Below are positions 35,201 to 47,200 of a stretch of 64,000 bases of DNA, one piece after another. The notes under the pieces are model-generated. The model was not told the origin of the DNA. It searched no databases and saw only the letters and a program-made list of their open reading frames with translations. Position numbers and translations under genes: made by a program. The number at the start of each line of letters is the position of its first letter. Within the stretch, counting starts at the first letter, position 1. Source of the stretch: Procambarus clarkii (taxonomy: Eukaryota; Arthropoda; Malacostraca; Decapoda; Cambaridae); assembly GCF_040958095.1 (NCBI RefSeq), contig NC_091209.1, positions 8,832,330 to 8,896,329 of the forward strand. Reading direction: 5' to 3'.

Positions 35201-38200
35201 ATATAGAAATTGTCTATAAACTGTAGGATAAATTTAAGAATGTATAAACATAAAAGCAGTAATCATGTACAGTACTGTATATGTATATGAATCCAAAGTC
35301 CATCAAACTTGATGGTAGGTGAGTACTGAGTGTCTGAGCCACCACACTACAGAGGTAGATGACAGTGATTTATGAGTGAGCCCCACTCTGTGTGTGCATC
35401 CTGGCCTGATGTATGGTGGTTTCATCATTTCCCATCTGTCTGGCAACTTAGGCTACAGGGTTACCATCCTGGAAAAGGCTTTGGATTATACATTTACAAT
35501 AGCAGTATCTGTCACACAGTTGTTCAGGTTTAATATATCTGTCTATATGCATATGTCTAATAAAATATTATTACCTGTATTTTCACTTGTGTTGCTTATT
35601 CTAGGCTGATACTGTGGAGGATCCACATGAGCAGCGCTTGGCTCGTCTTCAGTGGGAGCTGGAGCAGAGACGTGACCAAACACAGCTGTTTGACAAACTC
35701 ACTCAGGAAAAGGAGGCTGTTGCAGAAACAATAAATGAACAAGAACGTAAGCTAGCATCACTAGCTCCAAGGATTAACTCAATTTTGGAGGTAATATCTT
35801 TTATGATAAATTTGTATACATCAAATTCAGTTAATCATCAGTTATTTGCAAAAAATGCTCTTAACCATGTTAAAAATGGGTCACATGCCAGCTAAGGTCC
35901 CAGAAAGCATCTTAGATAACTAAAGATTTTGTGGAGTAAGAAAGAGGATAAATATTTAAATAGTCAATTTTTTCACCAGAATTAAAAAGTTGGAAAGTGT
36001 GTTGTGATGATGACAGAATAGCATTGATCCAAATTCATTAATTTGGATCAGCAGAGTGTTGTGAATGACAATATCATACCCATAACTTGAATGCTACAAG
36101 TACCAAGTACAGTCATTGGCAGATCCAAATATCTGTGATCCCATCCCAAGATCACATGCAAAACAAACCGTCTTCAGTAGTATTTTATTAAAGATCTCGT
36201 AGGTAAGAATAGATCCTATACAGTACTGACACACACACTCGAACACACACATGCAATTCATGCACATTCACACACTTACTACAAGCACATTCACACCATA
36301 TACGGCACAGTGCTGCATCAGCCAGGAGCTCCAGAAATATTCATTGCATAAGTATCTTATGAAGATTTGGGAGTTATTTGAATGGAGTCCCAACATGTAT
36401 GAACAGTCAGAGAATTGAAGGAATAAAAAGGAGGAAACAAATATGTTGTGTGTGTGGTATAAGTTTGGATTAAAGTAGTGAAGTTTAGTATTCATTACCA
36501 TCTGCAAAATTTTGGTTTAACCCTCAAACCGCGCATATCATATATAAATGATATCAGTGACAAAACCGAAACCGCACACATCATTTATATATGATTTCGT
36601 GTCTAGCGATATAATTTAAACGCCCCGCATGGGATAGGGGCAGCTATAGTACAGCCACGACCGATAGTTGCCAGATGCCACCTAGAAAAAAAAATCCAGG
36701 CCAACATTCTTGGGTGTTACAGCGTCAGTATTGAGCAAGCCACCAAGGCTGGCGCACGCAGCACGAGCTCACAGCACCGCTGTTCAGCTTGTGACCACAG
36801 CATCGCCTACAAATACCATAATATAAATGATACTGCTACTATTTAGCAGTGATAGTATTACTGAAGCCCCCTGACTGTGATAAAACTGACCAGGATTCTG
36901 ATAATAGCAGGATTGTGGTGATATTTAGCATTGTCTTCTGACTGTGTGTGGCCACCATTTATTGACTGCACTCACCATACCAGCTTAGTGGTTCGATATG
37001 GTGAACACAAATGTAGATACTTATATATAACGTGTGTATAGTGTGAGATAACAGCGAGAGGAGTAGGTTGGGAGCCGCCATTTTGGTGAGGGAGGAGCGT
37101 CGTCTGCATGACTTGGCATGTTGTTTACTGATGGCCACTATGGTCTTTGGGCACCATACCAGCTTATTTGTTCAGGTATAGTGAATAAAACAGGTAGATA
37201 CTTATATGTAATGTGTGTATATAGCGTAATAACACTACAAACAATATTGTTGGATGACAAATATTAGTGCGTCTCGCCTTGAGGGCGGCCGCCGATCAGC
37301 TGACTGTGTGAGTAGCTACGTCTTATGGCCTTTACTCACCATACAAGCTTAGATGTACAGTTATGGTGAACAAAACATATAAATACGTATATATAACGTC
37401 TGTGTATAGTGAATAAATACAAAAGAGTATTGTGGGAGGTGAATGAGGGTGAGTGAGGTGGTGTTGAGGGAGGGAGTGGCAGTGAGTGGCTCGCTGGTGT
37501 TTGGCGGTCACTCCTCGTTGCTTTTTGACTCACAAGACCAACTTAGTAGTTCGTTATGGTGTACAAAACATGCAAATACTTATATATAACCTGTGTATAT
37601 AGTGTAACAACAGCAAAACTATTTGTTTATTGTTTTATGAACATAATAATTGAATCACTAATATGCACACCATAATTTTGAGTACAGCGATGGTTCACAC
37701 ATTTTATAATATAAATATACCACAATTCACTGTATGGAATAATATTACTGCAAAAAAACTTAAGAAAAAATCAATCAGAGACATTGAAATAATTAGGTAA
37801 TAATATATTTGTGGCAACTGCCGTCTGACAGCTCGGGCGGAGTAGACCTCGTCTGGCGAAGGCTCTGCCAACGCCCCTTTTTTGCCACACTTCCCTACCC
37901 TATTGCGGCTAAAATATGCCACCTACGATTTTTTTGTTATTTTTTCCGTGATCAGGGAACAAAAATGAACACTTCTATAAGACGAAAGAATTTTTTGGAA
38001 TTTTTTTTTGTTGCGCCTGTGGGTGTGAATTCCATTTGGGCCCCTAGCAGTTTGAGGGTTAAAGTGAGGGAGGAAAATAATTCTAAGGCCAGTGTAATAA
38101 TGAAGAAACTCATTCCTCTGAATGTTTGATGATGATGCAAAAATTATGAGAAGGATTAAGACAAGAAGAAAAGTGGCAAGAGACTACAAGATGACCTAGA

Positions 38201-41200
38201 CAAACTGAATGAATAGTCCAACAGGTCCTTGTGTCTGGCATCAATATTCATAAAGAAATGTAAAGTACCAGTAGCGAGAGCACTCAGCGTAATATGGAGA
38301 AAGAGCCTGGATACAGGGGAGATACCAGCAGCACTTAAATCTGCAGATATAGCTCCGTTGCACAAGGGGGGGAGTAAAGCCTTGGCAAAAAATTATAGGC
38401 CAGTTGCACTAACATCACACATAATAAAAGTGTTTGAAAGAGTGATTAGGAATCAAATTTCTAGTTTTATGGAAAACAATGAATTGCACAATCCAGGACA
38501 ACATGGATTTAGAGCGGGAAGATCCTGTCTGTCACAGTTACTCAACCACTATGACAAAATCATAGAAGCCCTAGAAGAAAAGCAAAATGCAGATGTTGTA
38601 TACACAGACTTTGCAAAGGCGTTCGACAAATGTGACCATGAGGTGATAGCTCACAAAATGAGGTCAATGGGAATAACTGGAAAAGTAGGACGCTGGATAC
38701 TCAATTTCCTGTCGAACAGAACACAAAGAGTAACAGTCAATCAGATAAAATCGAGTCCAAGCGATGTTAAAAGCTCTGTACCTCAAGGTACAGTCCTTGC
38801 ACCGCTACTGTTCCTTATTCTCATATCTGATATAGACAAAAATACACGCCACAGCTTCGTGTCGTCCTTTGCAGATGACACAAAAATCAGCATGAAAATT
38901 ACCTCTGCTGAAGACATTGAAAAACTACAAGCAGATGTCAACAAAGTTTTTGATTGGGCAGCAGAAAATAACATGATGTTTAACAGTGATAAATTTCAGG
39001 TACTCAGGTACGGCAAAAATGAGGATCTGAAACATAATACAGGGTACAAAACACAATCGAATCTTCCCATAGTAGAAAAACAGCATGTCAAGGATTTGGG
39101 AATAATGATGTCCGACGATCTAACGTTTAGGGAGCATAACCAAGCAAATATCGCGTCAGCCAGAAAAATGATCGGATGGATTACGAGAACTTTCAAATCC
39201 AGGGATCCCATCACAATGGTTGTACTCTTCAAGTCACTTGTGCTGTCCCGTCTCGAGTACTGCTCAGTACTCACTTCCCCCTTCAGAGCAGGAGAGATTG
39301 CTGAAATAGAGGGAATACAGAGAACATATACGGCACGCATAGACGAGATAAAACACCTAAATTATTGGGATCGTCTCAAAGCTCTCCAAATGTACTCTCT
39401 AGAAAGGAGATGAGAGAGATACCAAATAATATACACATGGAAAATACTGGAGGGTCAGGTCCCAAATCTACACAGTAAAATAACAACGTACTGGAGTGAA
39501 CGATATGGAAGAAAATGCAAGATTGAACCAGTGAAGAGCAGAGGTGCCATAGGCACAATCAGAGAGCACTGTATAAACATCAGGGGTCCGCGGTTGTTCA
39601 ACGTCCTCCCAGCGAGCATAAGAAATATTGCCGGAACAACCGTGGACATCTTCAAGAGAAAACTGGACGGTTTTCTAAGAGAAGTTCCGGATCAGCCGGG
39701 CTGTGGTGAGTACGTGGCCCTGCGGGCCGCTCCAAGCAACAGCCTGGTGGACCAAACTCTCACAAGTCGAGCCTGGCCTCGGGCCGGGCTTGGGGAGTAG
39801 AAGAACTCCCAGAACCCCATCAACCAGGTATCAACCAGCAGTAAGGCCAGAAAATAGTGCAAGATGTGAGGCCAAGACTCGGACGTAAGAGACTCGGGTA
39901 CGACAAGATAGTAGTCCCAGTCAGCCTGACAGGAAACATAACGTGGGTAATGTAACCATGTGATTTGTCTTGTGAGGCATGTCAAGGAATAACTTGATGT
40001 AAAAGACTATTGCTTGGAACTGCCCACAGGCCCACATATCCATTACAACCCGGTTGGTCTGGCATTTCCTGTTGGAACTTGACTTAATTGTTTGTTAAAA
40101 ATATTCAATATTGTTCAGGCACTTTCTTGTGTTGAGAATATTATATGTATTTTTATTATATGAATTCTTTCAGGCTACTCGTCCACTTCAAGATGCTTTG
40201 GACTTGCCAATAGATGCCAAGAGGGAGCAGCAGAGGATAGTACAACTACTGCCAAGTCCTCTGTACACTCTTTGGGTGCAGGTCAGTTGACCACTGAAGT
40301 ATTTTCAATATGTTGAATATTGACACCTTGTTAAATTGTGGTTTATATTCTAAAATTAATGTACTGTAATATGTCATATATTGGATTATTTGTAATTCCC
40401 CATCTTGCTACTCAACATAAAATAAATGAAACCATATTTATACTGAGAAATATTACTATGAGACCTTAAAATCTGATTAGGTCCAAGATCAAAATATTTC
40501 GCTTTCGTTCCTTTTTAAGTGTAGATTTTGTTATTTGTTTTCAGTCATGTTATTGTGATTTATTCTCTGCATAAATTACCATCATTGATAATTATGTTGC
40601 ATTCATGTTTTGAGTACATAGTTTGATTGTTACTACCCATACTTAACCAGGCATCATCATATGGGGAAGCATTTGACCCCAGCATTAAGGTTGAAGTCTT
40701 TGGAGATGTTGATGCTGCCAAGAAGCTCATCGTCAAAGAGGAAGATTCCAGAACTGAAAATCTGTCTGAGTCTGAAAATGATCAGGATCAACAGGAGGTG
40801 AGTGAATGTTGGCTATAAGCTAAACAATGTTGACCCACTTGTGTTTGGAGTTCTGTAAGTGTTTATATCTAATGTTAATGCTTGGGGTCAGGTAAGTGTA
40901 TCCTGGTCACTAACTATGTAACACTATAAATAATGTAGGATAAAACCCAGACTTAGGTATTTCTGAAATTTATGTAAAGACTTACACCAAGTCTTTTGCA
41001 TTCTCCTGTGTGCTTTGTCTAGGTCTGAGTATGTGGTATGAGTACAAAGCAAGCACTTAACTGCATTGTTAAAAATTGTCACAGGAGAATCTGTCTCGAA
41101 AGAAGCGCAATCGGAAGTCACAGAAAATGGATGCCGAAGACATAGATGATGGATTGAAGCAGATACTAGGACTACATCCACTCTTTGTTAAGATCAACGT

Positions 41201-44200
41201 TAACACAAAGGGTAAAGAACTAGTGTTTTTATTTGTGTACAGTGCGAACACTTATCCAAGTTAATGCATGCTGGAGGATGTCTATACATGATGGTTGGCT
41301 ACATGTAGGATTTTGTCACATACTTTAATCAGGAATTTTGTGCGCATGCACACACACAATTATATTTTAATGTTCGATATATACAGCACATTATGGTCCT
41401 TCAATTCTAATGCATATAGAACTATATTTTTGCATCATAAATTATAATAAGTATTCCAATCTGAAGGAGATTAACACTTTGGCGTGCCCCGCCCGCCACC
41501 CCTCAACTGTGCGATTTGGGTCCCAGAGTTTCACGGGAGCGCGCGTTAATTCCGAAAAGTGTATACTCTCTTCAACTTTGTCACCTTAATTCTCGTCCTG
41601 CGAGATTAAATTTGGTATCATTGTGTTCGCAATAGAATTCTCTACAGCACTAAATGCATATAAACTTCAAAAGCCCGGCTAATTACCCGCAGCAAACGGA
41701 GAAAGTGCGAACGAGTTACCCAGGAGCGCGCAAAAGCGATAAAATGTGTTCACTCTTCACTCTCGTCACCTCAGTTTTCGTCCTAGGTCTTTCATTTTGA
41801 TATCAATGGGTTCGCAATAGAATTCTCTAGAGGAACATTAGCATATAAAATAAAAAACCTGGTCACGCTCCACCCGCCGACGAGTTGAAGACGGGCCACG
41901 CATTAACCTCAAGTGAGCGCCCAGACGCCTTCCAGCTACACTCCCAATTCCTGCCCACAAATGCTTAGTATTTAGTATATGTAGTATTATAGTTTAGTGT
42001 TTTTTGTGTAGTTGTTGTACATCACATAAGCATTGTAGATAGCCATTTGCACAAAATAGATGGTCATTTTCTTCATCCATTTGTGAGTTTTTCTTATGAA
42101 GTGATAATATTTGATCATTTGGTCAAAGTGATCAACACCTTTCATGTTTGTATTGTAGTCACAGATGCATTCGGCTTGTTGACAGTTACCAAACAGTCCC
42201 CCCAAAATCAGATAAAAACCTGATTTTTGGCAATTATTTTAGTGGATGACGCAACGCTGCGTCATCCCCGAGATTACCGAAAGTAAACGGATGACGCAAT
42301 GCTGCGTCATGACGGACTAAATTGTTAAGATAGCTTTGAACTCCACCAAGCCAAGTTAAAATTTCTGTTTGCTCATTTTTATTTATTTCTTTGAAGATGC
42401 TAGCATAAAATTGTAAATAACTTTTTAATATATTTGTAAATACAAATTAAATTTGTTGTGATAAAATACAAAACAAAATTAGTTGTTTTACTTGCGCTGT
42501 AAAAACTGAGTAACACGAACTCTCAACATAACTTTGGAGTGACCATCCTATATGATCTGAATTACTGAGTGATTACTGCATCTACTCCACTCGGAACATC
42601 CATCACCATTGTCTGAACCTGATCCAAGTCAAAGATTTAGTACTGTAAGTGCGTAAAGACAACTGCATCCACAAGAAGACGGCAGTTGGAAAGTAGGGAA
42701 TATATAAGAATTAATGCTATAATGAGTGACTGGTTTGATATTAATGTAGATGTATGTCTGTATGACTTCAGTCTGGTTGTTTAGTATATACATGAATGGG
42801 GTTGTGAGGGAGGTTAAGGTCAAATTTCCAGGATTCGGGCTACAGAGACAAACAGCCTCACAGATCAGGCAATCATCAGGAAAGGCTGTCCGCAGGCTAG
42901 ACCTGCCAGAGCAGAAGAACTCTTGAAATGAGTTAGTGGGTGAGTGATATTTTCTTTAATATCTGTCACTTCATTTCACTGTTTTGTTAGCTTGTTTCAC
43001 TAGGCTGATTCCTCCTCGCTCCATACAAGTGGGAAACACAATTCAACCCCATTATATGGCCACATTTCCTCATGTGGTAATTTCATGGCACAATAATAAT
43101 GTAATGTAACATTCTTCTTCTTTGTTGTTACTTCTGCACTCTGTAACTGTGTGTTTGTAACTAGCAATCAGCATTGATGTAAGGTTCCTGAGCCTTCCAT
43201 TTTTATTATCCCATACATTCCAATCTTGTATAAAAGCCTACATAATGCTCAGTTCATGGTTATAAATCGCAGCCATTTATCTGTTATAAGGTACGTGTAA
43301 TAGCTGGTGGTAGTTAAGATGGTCACTTTTATTCATAATTATTTCTTCATTTATGTTTGTTTTCTTTTTCCAGAGGGAAACAATGTGGTTATTGCATTTT
43401 ACTATATGCAAACCTTACGTATAGTGACTGCAAAGTGCTCAGTGCACCTTCACGAAAAAACCAAGTCTGCTATGACGTAAGAATTTTACTGTATTATTAA
43501 TTTTCCTCTTAGACTTTTACCAGAGGTAAAATCTTTTATGTTTTGTTGATAAAGAAATAATTTTGACCAACTGAATGCATCTCTATCTCTGTGCATGATT
43601 TTCCTTCCTGTAATGTAGAGTGCTGAATGACTTTGAGTCCCATCACTTGGCTTTCGGCCTTAATCACATTATTCCTACCCATGGAAGCCCTTGAAGCTCT
43701 TAAAGTAACACATCACATCCTAAAGTCCCAATTTGTAACTTGATTGTACTCAGAGTGTAGTCAGGCAACTTATACAGACAATACAGGAGTGTATCTAGTG
43801 AACAAATGGGTGTGGGTATAATAGCAGTCTGAAGTACAGTATAGTTATTTATATGTGGTGGTAGAGCCTTCAAAAAGAGGTGCAGTTTATAGTCAGTGCA
43901 AGTGGTTCACAATCAAAAGATCTAGGGTTTGATTCCCACCGGAGGACAGAGACTTTTGATCAGGCTTCCTTTCACCTAATGCCTCTGTTCACCAGCAGTA
44001 AATATGTACCTTAGAGTTAGGCAGCTGTCGTAGGGTGCATCATGGGTGAGGTCAGTGATTGGCCCATGGGAATCTTGATAGGCCTAACAGGCTTCCTGTC
44101 CTCTACAATAGCAAAGTATACCATATGGTTACCATACAGTTCTGCACAGTGGCTCCAACATATGGATTACTGTATATTGATCTAGACATATCTGGATTTA

Positions 44201-47200
44201 AGCGAAGTGTGAATTTCTGGAATTTTGCCCTTTCTAGAAATGTTTGACGGTGGCTCCCTCTTGCTAGCTGCCTGGTTGGCTCCAAGGAGGAGTGCACAGC
44301 CTCATTTTAAGGCATGCTCTTTATACTCTTGGTGTCAAAGACTAGTTTTTACCTTCAGAGTCTGATAAGCCTCTGCAGTATATGCTGTGTTATGGGATGG
44401 ATTTGCCCCACTGAGCCCAGACTTGCTGGTGCAAGTTTGTGAGTATTATAAAATATGTTAGTAAATATAACGTTTTTAACAATGATAAAGATATCTGAAC
44501 TTACTGCAAAAAGTATGCATTAAATGTAGGAGATGGTACATTAAATGAAGCACAAGAATACTGTTACAGTATAGCATTGATTATTTAATGTTACATTTTA
44601 TATTGTGCAATGATTTTTCAAAATGTTCTGCAAGAGTTATTGTAGAAATAACTGCAATATATGGATTTACAGTATACAGTAGAATGACTGTTCTGTTCAC
44701 TTTGAAAATATGCTGTTTTCAATAGTTTTGATAACAAAATGTATTCAGCAGTGTTTTCTTTAATTTACAATAATAAAAACACTAAAAGTTTAGTATAAAA
44801 TAATGAGAAATAGCTAAATTAAGATTTAGTAGAATACAGAGGAGCCTTAATTCACAAATTTAATCCATTCCGGCACCGAGCTCGTCGTTTGAAATGCTCG
44901 TCTTTCGAAACAAATTTCCCCATTTAAATTAATGGAAATAAAATTAATCAGTTCCACCATAAAAAAACATCAATATGATATTTGATTTTTAAATAATGGA
45001 GCAGCCTACCTGACATACACTGAATACAGTACACTGAACGAACCTTTATGACAATTTTTTATTTATTTTTTTTATTTATTTTTATTTATTTTTTTTATTT
45101 TTTTTTTTTATTTTTTTTTATTTTATAGAAAATGGAGCAGCCTACCTGACATATACTGAACGAACCTTTTCGACGTTTTAATTTTTTCAATTTTTTTAAT
45201 TTTTTCACTGGTTTTATTTTTTATAGAATATGGAGCAGCCTACCTGACATATACTGAATGAACCTTTTTGACATTTTCTTTCTTTCAAATTTGTTCAATT
45301 TTTTTATTTTTTATTTTTTTTTATTTTTTAGCAGCCTACCTGACATACACTGAACAAACCTTTTGACATTTGTTCTTTTTTCAAATTTTTTATTTTTTTT
45401 TAATTTCTAAAAAAAAAAATCAATGCTTTTGCAACATTACAGCAGTCACTCCTTTACATCCCTGCATCATTACCATCTTTTAATACAAAATCATTGATTT
45501 GCATTGTTGGAGGCATCTGGGAATTTGTGAGAACCAGTGGGAACGCTAGGAAGCACCACATGGTTTTCTCGTTAATGGAGCGAAAGCTCGTCAATCGAGA
45601 CAAATTTTCGGCGAGTGGCGAGCTCGTTACTCAAAATGTTGGTAGATGGAGCTTCTCATCACTCGAGGTTCCACTGTACTTGTAAGAGTGAAAAGGGTCG
45701 TGCAAATCTGTCAGCTCAAGCGAGAGTACACTGTGCTTTTATACTGCTATGTCATGCCAGTAGAGTGGATTGTCATGGAAAATTTCTCTCTTTAGAGATG
45801 TGATCAGTGGAGATACACTCTTGAACTGTCTCTTCCCTGATGATGATGGGCAGACATCACCAAATCCGGCCAACTTCTTCCAGCTGAACCGTCTGCGGAT
45901 TAATCTATCTGATCATCTCACTACGACTGGTAGACCATACAAGTGGGCTCAGACCTTGGCTGGTTTATCATTTTCAAATTCAAAACAGTCATGTGTTGGT
46001 GGTGAAGAGTCTCAAGAAATGGTAAGACAAAGTGTTTTCTTATTGTAGCATGTCTAATCTAGCATCATAATTTTGCTAGGCAATACAGTATATGTTTTCA
46101 GGGACTTGCAGAGAGTTGAGTGTTCTTGAAGGCCTGTTACCAGGATGTGAGAGATTATTCACAGGGTTGCTGCAAGGGTTACAGCTTAAAAACTCATTGG
46201 TGCACAAAGTTAATCACATTAATAATGGTAATGTAATAATAAAGATAAGTACTAATAATAATCATTTCATTTCGTAGTAAAAGTATAGTAAATTTGTTCG
46301 GTTTTATTGTGTTTTCAAAACTTGGGTCTTAATTTCTTAACATAGTTCTGGTAATAAAAATGTTGTCTGTATTGGGCCACAAGAATACAAGTTTGAAGAA
46401 TATTGCAATATTCTTTGTCGGTGTGTGATGTCAAGCAGTGGTTAGTGCGGTTGTTGAGTACACATGAATGAACCTTCTAGAGGTCATTACTAGCTGGAGT
46501 GAACATTTTCCAGTGCACCAGTATGACCCTAATGTGAGGGCTTGGAAAGTTTGTTGCTGTACTGGTGCAGGATGTTGACCTTCCCAATGTAAGCATGATC
46601 CTTTTCATGGCGCCAATGAGCTCTTGCATTGGGGAGCAACCGAGTAGGGCTTTACAATTTGTGTGCTATCATGTCTTCATTTTTCCCAATATATTAGTTG
46701 TATTACCTTTATTCTTTCTGCTAACCTCAATTTCTTATGCTTCATCATCACCCATCTCATAAGTTAGCACTATGCCTTCTCTAATTTTATGTTTTGTAAT
46801 GTATTCTACACCACTGTTATGAATTTCAATTTGGGTCTGACAAAAGCTGTAAGAAATTTTTTGGTCTATTTTCATTCTTATACACAAAGACTATATTGTC
46901 AATATTTATAAATTCTTATGTATATCGTATGTTCTTGCAGGTAGGCAGGATTACTCTCATTCTTGGAGTTTGTTCACTTTTTGTATCTAAGTAACTTACT
47001 CTCATTTTGATATGACTCATTTCTACAGTTAAAGCTGCTGAATTGGCCTCAACTACCTCTTCAAGTTTCTATGTCCTCAGGTGCTACTGATACTTATGAC
47101 TTATTGACTGGGTACCAGTCCTTAATTGTTTGCCCCTTTTCACTCAGCAGTAGTTAAGGACCTGGTTGTTAACCGATTGGTGGGGTTCATGGTCCAGGGA

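Larger units (their letters stand above)
35791..40173 (+). other. THOC5 intron 5, transposon-filled
   Basis: 4.4 kb, the longest intron. It holds a piggyBac-like element (36517-38062), a fragment of one LINE reverse transcriptase (about 38127-38225) and a longer LINE ORF (38229-39800). The segment 35791-36516 is AT-rich and unrecognised. Confidence 0.75.
43477..45795 (+). other. THOC5 intron 9
   Basis: 2.3 kb with a SINE at 43885-44095 and a Tigger-like MITE at 44837-45676. The rest is AT-rich and unrecognised. Confidence 0.7.
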
